The notes beneath the pieces are model-generated. The model was not told the origin of the DNA. It saw nothing but the letters and a program-made list of their open reading frames with translations, and ran no database searches. A stretch of 11,379 bases of DNA from an uncultured Bacillota bacterium. Lineage in GTDB: Bacteria > Bacillota > UBA994 > UBA5500. Positions 1 through 5,584 of this stretch are shown in pieces. The position numbers and the translations under genes are program-made. The stretch is taken from positions 1 through 11,379 of the forward strand of contig CALNBW010000065.1 in NCBI GenBank assembly GCA_937874815.1, in the 5' to 3' direction. Each line of letters starts with the position of its first letter. The first letter of the stretch is position 1.

Positions 1-837
1 GTCGCTAAATTCAACATGGGAGTTCCCGGAGTAGCCCTGGCCACAGTAATTGCGCAGGGCATATCGGCGGCATTATGCGCTTGGAAATTAGTAGGCATGA
101 AGACCGATTTTGACCTGAACTGGCAGATGCTGAAGCTAAACAAAGAATATGCTTATCAGCTTATCAAACTGGGCTTGCCCTCCGGCTTAACGCAGGCAAT
201 TTTCTCGCTGTCTATGATAGTGGTGCAATCATTAACCAATAGCTTTGGGGAAATGTTTATTGCCTGCAACGTAATAGTGATGCGGGTGGACGGGTTTGCC
301 ATGATGCCCAACTTCTCCTTTGGCGCGGCCATGACCACCTACACGGGGCAGAATATTGGTGCTAAGCGAATGGATAGGGTGGAGAAGGGAACAAAAGACG
401 GCACCACAATGGCTGTTGGTGTAGCTACGACCTTGACGGTCCTAATATTGCTTTTTGGCAAGACGTTAATAGGGTTTTTTACCGATACCACGGCCCTAAT
501 TGATTACAGCATGAACATGATGCGAATCTTGGCAGTGGGCTACATCGCCATGGCCATAACCCAGTGCCTTTCCGGGGTTATGCGCGGTGCTGGCGACACA
601 ACGACGCCGATGTGGATTTCGCTTATTAACACCGTCGGGCTGCGTGTTCCCCTAGCCTATGGCTTAGCCTATGTGACCCGCAGCGACGCTTACCCCAACG
701 GTAGGCCAGAATCCCTGTTTGTATCCTTGCTAGCTACATGGGTGCTTGGGGCGATGATTACTACCTTCTTTTATAAGCGGGGTAAGTGGCGTAAAAAAGC
801 ACTCGTTAAGCAAGCTGAGCCAATGCTAGCCGACTAG
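1..837 (+). CDS. MATE-family multidrug/Na+ (or H+) antiporter, C-terminal part (5' end outside window)
   Basis: The reading frame is open from base 1, so the ATG at 16 is an internal methionine. About 278 residues are visible of a family that is usually about 450. MATE proteins are inner-membrane pumps that export cationic drugs or metabolites in exchange for Na+ or H+. Evidence is the family-typical GVPGVALATVIAQ near the left edge, the GLPSGLTQAIFSLSM stretch that begins the second six-helix half, the NSFG...VIMRVDGFAMMPNFSFGAAMTTYTGQNIGA segment (the usual A-x-x-x-x-x-G-Q-N-x-G-A signature), and a late RGAGDTTTPMWISLIN motif. Several hydrophobic helices follow and the protein ends in a basic tail (FFYKRGKWRKKALVK). 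The family call is firm; the substrate is unknown. It stops at a TAG at 835-837 and no clear rho-independent terminator directly follows. Confidence 0.93.
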   Translation, partial: VAKFNMGVPGVALATVIAQGISAALCAWKLVGMKTDFDLNWQMLKLNKEYAYQLIKLGLPSGLTQAIFSLSMIVVQSLTNSFGEMFIACNVIVMRVDGFAMMPNFSFGAAMTTYTGQNIGAKRMDRVEKGTKDGTTMAVGVATTLTVLILLFGKTLIGFFTDTTALIDYSMNMMRILAVGYIAMAITQCLSGVMRGAGDTTTPMWISLINTVGLRVPLAYGLAYVTRSDAYPNGRPESLFVSLLATWVLGAMITTFFYKRGKWRKKALVKQAEPMLAD

Positions 838-915
838 TGCGTCAGGGGGACGGGGGAGACCACTGAAGAAGCCCTCGCAAGCCCTTGGAAGGTCGTTGTT
901 CCTGTTGATGCTCTC

Positions 916-978
916 GCAACACCTAAAGGTGTTGCTGCCGCGAATTAGTGAAGCGTATTGCTTGCGCAATACACTAGT
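916..978. repeat. two adjacent perfect stem-loops
   Basis: The first is a 9-bp inverted repeat (GCAACACCT / AGGTGTTGC, 916-924 and 927-935) with almost no loop. The second is a 7-bp inverted repeat (GTATTGC / GCAATAC, 955-961 and 966-972, loop TTGC), with a further TAGT...ACTA pairing just outside it (946-949 and 973-976). Neither is followed by a run of T on the + strand. Read on the minus strand they also lack a T-tract. They could be cruciform or REP-like elements or parts of a structured transcript. Confidence 0.55.
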
Positions 979-1021
979 AAAGCGCATTGGGGCCTCAAAT
1001 GAAGAGTGCTTTTTGAGGAAA

Positions 1022-1051
1022 GGGGACACACCTCTGCGGAGGAATGTCCCC
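1022..1051. repeat. REP-like palindrome GGGGACA...TGTCCCC
   Basis: This is a 30-nt imperfect palindrome. Outer arms GGGGACA (1022-1028) and TGTCCCC (1045-1051) pair perfectly, and inner arms CCTC (1031-1034) and GAGG (1039-1042) pair around a TGCG loop, with a 2x2 mismatch between them. From general knowledge, GGGGAC-starting palindromes are frequent dispersed elements in several clostridial genomes, some associated with REP-type transposases; that this is one of them is inference. The 93-bp repeat downstream also carries a GGGGACG string on its minus strand, so the two may belong to related families. Confidence 0.55.
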
Positions 1052-1067
1052 AACGAATGACGGTTAA

Positions 1068-1108
1068 AGGCGGCCAACTGTTTGAGCCTAGGCGAGTTTT
1101 GGCCGCCT
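1068..1108. repeat. 10-bp inverted repeat with palindromic loop
   Basis: AGGCGGCCAA (1068-1077) pairs perfectly with TTGGCCGCCT (1099-1108) around a 21-nt loop, which itself contains the palindrome GCCTAGGC (1086-1093). No T-tract follows on either strand, so it is not a classical terminator. A structured RNA or repeat end is possible. Confidence 0.5.
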
Positions 1109-1202
1109 CAGTCGATGGCTAAGCACTTACCTGCAGTATCAGGCCACACGCGCGCGAGCAGGACCACGGCCTTTATCAGCAGTCTCGGGCGGGGGTTGTT
1201 GA

Positions 1203-1237
1203 CACAAAACAAAACCAGGTACCGCTTGGCCCTGGTT
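1203..1237 (-). terminator. probable terminator of the HEPN/nucleotidyltransferase operon
   Basis: Read on the minus strand, the repeat's inverted arms AACCAGG and CCTGGTT form a 7-bp stem. It can be extended by GCC/GGT (one G-U) around an AAGC loop with one bulged A. The tail TTTTGTTTTGTG follows directly. It lies 37 nt past the stop codon of the nucleotidyltransferase gene, where a terminator is expected. The stem is modest in GC, so efficiency may be partial. Confidence 0.5.
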
Positions 1238-1305
1238 AATGTAGTATGTATGCCCATGGCGCGTGGAAGTATTTTACTGGTCCAAGTGTACGTCCCCGCG
1301 GCCCA
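1213..1305. repeat. 93-bp dispersed direct repeat, copy 1
   Basis: It aligns without gaps to 3221-3313, with 83 of 93 bases identical by my count and the mismatches confined to the middle. It begins with an inverted repeat (AACCAGG 1213-1219 / CCTGGTT 1231-1237) and ends with the block caagtgtacgtccccgcgg (1283-1301), which is also present in a third copy at 9065-9083. The right end overlaps the 3' end of the minus-strand nucleotidyltransferase gene and supplies its last nine codons and stop. No flanking target-site duplication or transposase is visible, so the mode of spread is unknown. Confidence 0.85.
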
Positions 1306-1597
1306 CGTAAAACACTTTCCCAAACTCATCGATGTGCTGCTTAAGCTCTACGTGGTTTAGGGACTCATAGTGGACAATATCGAAGTAATAGGGGATGGGT
1401 AGTTCCTCATTCAGTTCCACGCTGAGCCAGTTCAGCAGTTCCCTGGTAATAGTTTTGCCATAGATGTCGACATCCGACCCGGCCTTGTAGTTCCCCATAG
1501 CACGGCTGCCAAAGATGGCTGCCTTTTCAATTTCCTCCTTCTGACAAAGGGCACCTATAATATACTCCATGGTTTTCTGCGGTATGCCAAAAGTCAT
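1274..1597 (-). CDS. minimal nucleotidyltransferase (HI0073/MntA-like), partner of the upstream HEPN-type protein
   Basis: A 107-residue protein of the DNA polymerase beta-like minimal nucleotidyltransferase family. The catalytic signature is clear: G30-S31-R32 followed by S41-D42-V43-D44, with a probable third acidic residue at D73 in PYYFDIVHY. Family members transfer nucleotides, usually AMP. In type VII toxin-antitoxin pairs the MNT protein AMPylates a HEPN toxin, whereas the HI0073/HI0074 pair to which this looks closer has no settled function. The start is an ATG at 1597 that overlaps the stop of the preceding gene (ATGA, 4 nt), so the two are translationally coupled. The last nine residues (GRGDVHLDQ, 99-107) come entirely from the dispersed repeat; the natural protein probably ended near GKVFYV. 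The active-site residues seem complete, so it is likely functional. Confidence 0.85.
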   Translation of the reverse strand: MTFGIPQKTMEYIIGALCQKEEIEKAAIFGSRAMGNYKAGSDVDIYGKTITRELLNWLSVELNEELPIPYYFDIVHYESLNHVELKQHIDEFGKVFYVGRGDVHLDQ

Positions 1598-1992
1598 TTT
1601 CGCTCACCTAGGTAGTCATATACCTGTGATATGGCGGCGAAATACTCTTCTTTTATTTTGTTAACCGCATAATTAAAGCGCTCCTCATCATAGGTGTGGG
1701 CCAGCAGGTTACTTTTTTCTAGCATGTCCATCCATACTTCGCCGTCCGCAATAAGCCCATAGTGGAAAGCTGCCTTAATCACGTCTCTCGGAAATGTAGC
1801 AATCACGTTCTGGGATTCTAGATAGTCCTTTAGAGACTTCCAAGCTAGTTCGAAAGTGTATTCAAACCGCTGAATTAAGCCTTCCTTTTCTAGAATAGTA
1901 AGCCTGTCGTAATCAAGAATTGCTGATTGCAGGCGTTGGTAAGCCTTGTCTAGGTTTTCAAACCGTTGCCGCCACCTGATTTCCTTATCCAC
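1594..1992 (-). CDS. HI0074-like nucleotidyltransferase substrate-binding protein (HEPN superfamily)
   Basis: A 132-residue all-helical protein. It matches the 'nucleotidyltransferase substrate binding protein' family typified by Haemophilus HI0074: an N-terminal WRQRFENLDKAYQRLQ helix, the FEYTFELAWKSLKDYLE core, FPRDVIKAAFHYGLI, and the hallmark NLLAHTYDEE near residue 95. These proteins form a complex with the minimal nucleotidyltransferase encoded next, and belong to the wider HEPN fold that includes RNase toxins. A clear HEPN RX4-6H catalytic motif is not obvious, so an RNase toxin role should not be assumed. The start is GTG at 1990-1992, preceded by the purine-rich GGGGGTGG. It is the first gene of a two-gene operon driven by the promoter at 2029-2057. 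The family call is strong; the biological role (toxin-antitoxin or other) is inference. Confidence 0.85.
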   Translation of the reverse strand: MDKEIRWRQRFENLDKAYQRLQSAILDYDRLTILEKEGLIQRFEYTFELAWKSLKDYLESQNVIATFPRDVIKAAFHYGLIADGEVWMDMLEKSNLLAHTYDEERFNYAVNKIKEEYFAAISQVYDYLGERK

Positions 1993-2028
1993 GAATCCAC
2001 CCCCAAATTACAATCATTTCCTAATGCC

Positions 2029-2057
2029 AGTATAGCAATCTACTAGCGGAATATCAA
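2029..2057 (-). promoter_or_regulatory. sigma-A-type promoter of the HEPN/nucleotidyltransferase operon
   Basis: On the minus strand: TTGATA (2057-2052), 17-bp spacer, TATACT (2034-2029). Transcription should start near 2022, about 30 nt before the GTG start. The spacer shares ATTCCGCTA and a TGC before the -10 box with the Fic promoter at 3142-3170, more than the boxes alone would require, which hints at a common operator or common origin. Confidence 0.7.
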
Positions 2058-2110
2058 CGGGCCAGCCACAGGGATGGTCACTTCGGCGGGTTAACATAAT
2101 GCTGTCTAGT

Positions 2111-2147
2111 AAAAGCAGTGTTTGAGCAGACGTTTCGCACCACTGCT
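2111..2147 (-). terminator. possible terminator of the Fic gene
   Basis: On the minus strand AGCAGTG (2147-2141) pairs with CACTGCT (2120-2114), a 7-bp perfect stem with a 20-nt loop, followed by TTT and then A. It lies 27 nt beyond the Fic stop codon. The large loop and short T-tract make it a weak call, but it is the only candidate between the two units. Confidence 0.4.
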
Positions 2148-2173
2148 GGCGTGGCGTTGGTCAGCTAGTGGGC

Positions 2174-3088
2174 TCAGCTTAGGATAGCCAAATACTCGTC
2201 CAGTTGCTCTTCCACGTATTCGGCTATCATCTCGGTCATAGGCAGTGAGGTGCCATTTTCAAAATAGGCACCAAAACAATCATAATAGCGCTGGCGATCG
2301 GCGAACTTCACATTTATTGGGGGATAACCGTTTTGCATAAGGGTAAGATTAAGGACTAGTCTGCCAGTGCGCCCGTTTCCATCGATAAATGGATGAATAC
2401 CCTCAAACTTGAGATGAAATAAGGCAGCACTCACAATAGGGTGCTGTTTTGCATTGCTAAATTCCTGAACCAGCTGTTCCATCTGAATGGGCACTAAATA
2501 CGGCTGCGGAGGCTCATGAACTGCACCCATAATTCGCACAGGGATGCGTCGGTAAACCCCTTTGTCCTCGGGTCTGTCAATAAGCACTAAGGAATGAATC
2601 TCTTTAATTATTCCTTCGGAAATGGGCTCGTTGTTGGTAACCAACTCTTGGATGTAAAAAAAAGCATCCCTATGCCCAACAGCCTCGAGGTGATCCTTCA
2701 ACGGTTTCTTGTCGATAGTGATTCCTTCTAGTGCCAATGCGGTCTCCTTCAAGGTCAGCGTGTTCCCCTCAATGGCGTTGGAGCTATAGGTGAATTCGAC
2801 CGTGAATTCGTCCTGCAACCGCTTTAGTTCGCCCGCAGTTAGTGGACGGTAGCTATCTAACCGTGCACGTTTCTCAGCAATCCTAGCGAACGATGGTTCT
2901 AGCTTTGCAGGGATATTCATTCCCCGTAAGGCCCGGCCATCTAGGGGCTTGACCGCGTCGCTAGGGATGAGATAAGCACGCCCCTCACGAATAACGCCAG
3001 GAATGCGGCCTGCTGCGCATAGGGCACGCACACGGCGGTCCGAAATACCCCAGCGTTCTGCTATCTGGTTGACGCTGATATAGTCCAC
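2174..3088 (-). CDS. HTH-Fic protein (class II Fic AMP-transferase)
   Basis: A 304-residue protein from the GTG at 3086-3088. I choose this start because GGAGG stands 7 nt upstream and because the frame's earlier TTG (3142) lies inside the promoter's -10 box. Residues 3-45 form an excisionase/MerR-like helix-turn-helix (ISVNQIAERWGISDRRVRAL...YLIP). A Fic N-terminal region follows with SSNAIEGN; S103 to E107-G108 fits the (S/T)xxxE(G/N) inhibitory helix of class II Fic proteins, in which the Glu blocks productive ATP binding. The Fic core carries the canonical HPFIDGNGRTGR (232-243), with catalytic His232. Such proteins AMPylate hydroxyl side chains of target proteins, and some HTH-bearing members are thought to autoregulate. 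All catalytic residues are present, so it is probably active but auto-inhibited. It is transcribed separately from the neighbouring HEPN/nucleotidyltransferase pair. The target is unknown. Confidence 0.92.
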   Translation of the reverse strand: MDYISVNQIAERWGISDRRVRALCAAGRIPGVIREGRAYLIPSDAVKPLDGRALRGMNIPAKLEPSFARIAEKRARLDSYRPLTAGELKRLQDEFTVEFTYSSNAIEGNTLTLKETALALEGITIDKKPLKDHLEAVGHRDAFFYIQELVTNNEPISEGIIKEIHSLVLIDRPEDKGVYRRIPVRIMGAVHEPPQPYLVPIQMEQLVQEFSNAKQHPIVSAALFHLKFEGIHPFIDGNGRTGRLVLNLTLMQNGYPPINVKFADRQRYYDCFGAYFENGTSLPMTEMIAEYVEEQLDEYLAILS

Positions 3089-3141
3089 ACTAACGCCTCC
3101 AATTGCCGGCAACGCCAAAGGCATTGCCAATAGGTACAGCA

Positions 3142-3170
3142 AGTATAGCAGATTAGCGGAATAATATCAA
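3142..3170 (-). promoter_or_regulatory. sigma-A-type promoter of the Fic gene
   Basis: On the minus strand: TTGATA (3170-3165), 17-bp spacer, TATACT (3147-3142). Transcription would start near 3135, giving a leader of about 47 nt before the GTG start at 3088. Both boxes are identical to those of the promoter at 2029-2057, and the spacer shares ATTCCGCTA and a TGC before the -10 box. The Fic protein's own DNA-binding domain is a candidate regulator (inference). Confidence 0.7.
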
Positions 3171-3220
3171 GATGGATTATGCTGAAACCCATGCCATTGT
3201 TCCGGTGTAAGGCAGAATGA

Positions 3221-3313
3221 AACCAGGTACCGCTCGGCCCTGGTTAATGTAGCGTGGGTGCTCATGTCACATGGTAGTATTTTACTGGTCCAAGTGTACG
3301 TCCCCGCGGCCCA
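3221..3313. repeat. 93-bp dispersed direct repeat, copy 2
   Basis: A gap-free match to 1213-1305 in the same orientation, exactly 2008 bp away. The inverted arms AACCAGG (3221-3227) and CCTGGTT (3239-3245) are conserved; on the minus strand they form a hairpin 36 nt past the EamA stop, followed by the weak T-tract TTTCATTCT, so it may act as a partial terminator. The right end overlaps the EamA gene and provides its last nine codons and stop, just as copy 1 does for the nucleotidyltransferase gene. Confidence 0.85.
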
Positions 3314-4262
3314 GTGTGCGGTCTGTGCCGAAGTAGTTGGCGCCCCACACACCGACTAGGATGGCCACCGCCCCGACCGCATGGAACCAGTAGAAGGGTT
3401 CGTTACGGAACACAACGCCAGCGCCAATGGAAACAACAGTGGTCAGGTTGCTGAACACCGCCGATTGGGAGGCGGGCAAGTGGGATAGGGAGTAATTGAC
3501 CAATAAAAACGCCAGCACCGATGATCCAATACCAAGATAGAGTAGAGCACCAATCACCTGGGGGTCGGCCAAGGGGGTGAAGAAGGTGGCCAAACTGCCA
3601 GCGCGCCAGTGTACCAGCACCGCTAGCAAATTGAAAACGATAGCGCCTACCCACATCATGACGCAAGTAACTTCCACCGGTGTAAACTGTGCCGATGCAC
3701 GCCGCGAACCAATGTTAAAGAAAGCGGCCGCGATCACCGCCCCCATGATAAGCGCCAAACCTAGCCAGTTGGCGGCATCCGCTGTTGCGCTCTGCTGCCA
3801 GGCAATGAACATCACCCCAGCCACCGAGAGCACGATGAAGGTAGACTGTTGCCAGCTTGGTCGCTCTCCTAAGAATATAGCGCTCAGGATAATTACGAGA
3901 ATGGGAATGAGGGCGATCAGCATCCCCGCCTGCGACGAGGTGGTGAGGCTAACGCCAAAGGTTTCGAACAAGAAACAAGCGATAGGTTGTAATAGGGCTA
4001 CCCAGAGCAAGGGACGCCAGTCTTTGCCTTTGCTGCGCCCTGGGATGAGGGCCAAGTCTACTTTGAGCAGGCGCGTGGCGATCAGCAGCGAGATGACAAG
4101 GCTAGCTAGTAGGAAGCGGAAGCCGATGAGCCGCCAGGCATCCAACTTGTCCAGAGCGCCCTTAGTGAACATGAATGAGAAGCCGAAGATAGCCGACGAG
4201 CCAATACCGGCCAAATAGGGCTTAATGCGGCTCGATGCTTGCGGTTTGCTGTTTGCTGACAT
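3282..4262 (-). CDS. EamA-family drug/metabolite transporter (DMT superfamily permease)
   Basis: A 326-residue membrane protein with about ten hydrophobic segments arranged as two EamA repeats. The first begins at GIGSSAIFGFSFMFTKGAL; the second shows ANWLGLALIMGAVIAAAFFNIGSRRA and, near the end, GALLYLGIGSSVLAFLLVNYSLSHLPASQSAVFSNLTTVVSIGAGVVF, a typical second-domain signature. Members export amino acids, nucleosides or other small metabolites; the substrate cannot be predicted. The ATG at 4262 has a strong GGGAGG-rich ribosome binding site and lies only 17 nt after the stop of the AEC gene, so the two form an operon. The C-terminus is abnormal: after GANYFGTDRTL it continues into GRGDVHLDQ, which is encoded by the dispersed repeat and is identical to the tail of the nucleotidyltransferase at 1274. 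The tail is probably cytoplasmic or disordered and tolerated. Confidence 0.92.
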   Translation of the reverse strand: MSANSKPQASSRIKPYLAGIGSSAIFGFSFMFTKGALDKLDAWRLIGFRFLLASLVISLLIATRLLKVDLALIPGRSKGKDWRPLLWVALLQPIACFLFETFGVSLTTSSQAGMLIALIPILVIILSAIFLGERPSWQQSTFIVLSVAGVMFIAWQQSATADAANWLGLALIMGAVIAAAFFNIGSRRASAQFTPVEVTCVMMWVGAIVFNLLAVLVHWRAGSLATFFTPLADPQVIGALLYLGIGSSVLAFLLVNYSLSHLPASQSAVFSNLTTVVSIGAGVVFRNEPFYWFHAVGAVAILVGVWGANYFGTDRTLGRGDVHLDQ

Positions 4263-4279
4263 CCTGGCCTCCCCCTCCC

Positions 4280-5194
4280 TTATACCAGACTTAGGATTAT
4301 AGGTATGGTAATAAAGCAGCCTAGGGTAGTGACCAGCACCCCGAGGGCCGTTTTTTGTCCATCCCAGCCAAAACGGTCAGTAAGTACAATTGAGCGTACA
4401 AAGGTGGGCATACTGGCCAGGATAACAATCAGGATCTGCATCTCGCTGGGTATGGGCAGGATGGAAACAAGCCCCAAAGCTATCAGGGGCGAAATCACCA
4501 GCTTACCGACAAACAAAGCCGCAGCTTGCTTAGCTCCGCTGCCAGCGCCTAGCTTGATTTCGGCTAAAGCCGCCCCTGTTAGTAACAGCGCCAAGGGCGA
4601 AGTGATGCTAGCCATGTTGTTTAGGGAAATATCTAAAGCGGGCGGTAACCAAAGATTCGCCATGCCAGCGGCTGCCCCTACTAGCATGGCTATAAGTGTC
4701 GGGTTAATCACTTGTTTCAGGCTAGCCCAGGTAACACTTTTTTCTCCGCTAAGCAAGAATTGCCCAACCGACCACAGAATAAGGTCAGAGCCAAGCGAGT
4801 AGAGTAGTACAACAGCTACCCCTTGGGCACCAAACAAAGCCTGGGCAATGGGCAAGGCTAAGTAGATGTTGTTGCCAAACATGCTGAGAAAGGCAAATAG
4901 GTGTCTTTCTCGCGGATCAGTTCGCCATATAGCCGCGGACAAGAAAGCAACCAATCCATTAGCTAAGGCCAAGCCGATTCCAAATAGTAGAGGATAATAG
5001 GAAGTCTGCAGCAGTTCTAAGGTAATGCTACCGCGCATGGAATTGAAAACAAGAATAGGTAGGGCAAAATAATATAGCAAGGTGTTTAGCCCTTGGCGTA
5101 GCGCCGGCGTAATCAACTTCGCCCGTGCCAGCACAACGCCGGTGAGTATGGTTAATAGCAGTGCAAGTAAGTTAGTATAGAGTGTGTCGAGCAT
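4280..5194 (-). CDS. AEC (auxin efflux carrier) family permease
   Basis: A 304-residue integral membrane protein with about ten hydrophobic helices. It starts MLDTLYTNLLALLLTILTGVVLARAKLITP and contains YYFALPILVFNSM, the conserved early AEC helix, then SMFGNNIYLALPIAQALFG and the late LILASMPTFVRSIVLTDRFGWD...TLGCFITIPIILSLV region (usual family pattern P-x-x). Bacterial AEC proteins export or exchange organic acids such as malate or malonate; the substrate here is unknown. The start is the ATG at 5192-5194, with GGAGG about 6 nt upstream. The open frame continues upstream to 5428, but that part runs through the divergent leuS promoter and T-box and has no AEC character. It is the first gene of an operon with the EamA permease and is divergent from leuS. 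Confidence 0.9.
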   Translation of the reverse strand: MLDTLYTNLLALLLTILTGVVLARAKLITPALRQGLNTLLYYFALPILVFNSMRGSITLELLQTSYYPLLFGIGLALANGLVAFLSAAIWRTDPRERHLFAFLSMFGNNIYLALPIAQALFGAQGVAVVLLYSLGSDLILWSVGQFLLSGEKSVTWASLKQVINPTLIAMLVGAAAGMANLWLPPALDISLNNMASITSPLALLLTGAALAEIKLGAGSGAKQAAALFVGKLVISPLIALGLVSILPIPSEMQILIVILASMPTFVRSIVLTDRFGWDGQKTALGVLVTTLGCFITIPIILSLV

Positions 5195-5224
5195 CTTTCG
5201 CCTCCGGTAATAAGTGCTGCATTC

Positions 5225-5233
5225 ATCATAGCA
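5225..5233 (-). promoter_or_regulatory. possible extended -10 promoter of the AEC-EamA operon
   Basis: On the minus strand TGCTATGAT (5233-5225) fits an extended -10 element, which would place the start near 5218, about 24 nt before the AEC ATG. No good -35 box is seen 17 bp upstream. The element lies back to back with the leuS promoter, whose -10 box is about 70 bp away. Confidence 0.4.
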
Positions 5234-5276
5234 TAGAGCGGGGCGGGTGGATATCCCATGGCTAGTCCCCATTAAG

Positions 5277-5305
5277 TTGACACCGCCCCCGCCGGGGTAT
5301 ATAAT
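5277..5305 (+). promoter_or_regulatory. consensus sigma-A promoter of leuS
   Basis: TTGACA (5277-5282), a 17-bp spacer and TATAAT (5300-5305) match the housekeeping consensus at every box position with ideal spacing. The expected start is near 5312, immediately before the T-box leader. The GC-rich spacer (CCGCCCCCGCCGGGG) is unusual but does not disturb the spacing. A strong constitutive promoter ahead of an attenuator is the usual T-box arrangement. Confidence 0.9.
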
Positions 5306-5311
5306 TTTGCA

Positions 5312-5557
5312 CAATATAGCAATGAAGAGGAGTAGTATCCATGGCCTACTGCCAAGAGAACTGCGGGTTGGTGCGACGCAGCCGGTAGCAAGTGGAGAAC
5401 TCGCCTCAGAGCTGGTTGGCTGAAACAAGTAGTAGGCTAACCCGGTGCCACCGTTACCGGCCTTGAGTGGGGTGGCAGTGCTACCTAACTGGAGTGGTAC
5501 CGCGGAAGCAAAGCTTTCGTCTCCTTAGGGAGATGAAGGCTTTTTTGTTTTTCTTTT
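5312..5557 (+). promoter_or_regulatory. T-box riboswitch, leucine-specific (tRNA-Leu sensing leader of leuS)
   Basis: The 14-nt T-box core is clear at 5487-5505 (AACTGGAGTGGTACCGCGG). The UGGU (5495-5498) pairs with the uncharged NCCA end and implies an A discriminator base, as expected for tRNA-Leu. Upstream, stem I shows the AGAGAAC bulge region and the distal loop GGTTGGTGCGA flanked by CTGCG/CGCAG (5361-5380). The specifier loop reads GAACTCGCC, with the leucine codon CTC at 5400-5402. A terminator follows: a long stem AAAGC...GGCTTT (5510-5543) and a T-rich tail to 5557. When tRNA-Leu is uncharged the antiterminator forms and leuS is transcribed. All parts appear intact. Confidence 0.95.
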
Positions 5558-5584
5558 ATCATGACATGAGAGGAGCGTAATGAT

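Larger units (their letters stand above)
838..1212. other. gene-free, hairpin-rich intergenic stretch
   Basis: Between the MATE stop and the first copy of the 93-bp repeat I see no credible gene. Open frames exist on both strands here (826-1077 minus, 1082-1360 plus, 1108-1329 minus), but they lack family resemblance and a convincing ribosome binding site, and they run through inverted repeats. The stretch holds at least four stem-loops in about 200 bp, listed separately, and a G-rich segment at 843-856. None has a good T-tract on the + strand, so the terminator for the MATE gene is not obvious. It may be a repeat graveyard or a structured RNA; the sequence alone does not decide. Confidence 0.6.

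Noticed and set aside
826..1077. 83-codon minus-strand frame, and the 1082-1360 and 1108-1329 frames
   Set aside because: They pass through hairpins or the dispersed repeat, resemble no family I know, and have no convincing start signals. Peptides shared between 1108-1329 and 3167-3352 merely reflect the repeat.
1215..1236. T-box-like string GGTACCGC inside the 93-bp repeat
   Set aside because: Only eight bases agree with the T-box core; there is no UGG bulge context, stem I or specifier, and no downstream aminoacyl-tRNA or amino-acid gene.
3089..3142. Longer start for the HTH-Fic protein
   Set aside because: The upstream TTG lies in the -10 box of the inferred promoter, and the GTG at 3086-3088 has a good ribosome binding site directly before the HTH domain.
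1213..3313. Composite transposon or insertion sequence
   Set aside because: The repeats are direct and short, with no transposase, no visible target-site duplication and no terminal inverted repeats; recombination between dispersed repeats is a simpler account.
5195..5428. N-terminal extension of the AEC permease frame
   Set aside because: It runs antisense through the leuS promoter and T-box, lacks AEC character, and a GGAGG-preceded ATG at 5192-5194 gives a normal 304-residue family member.
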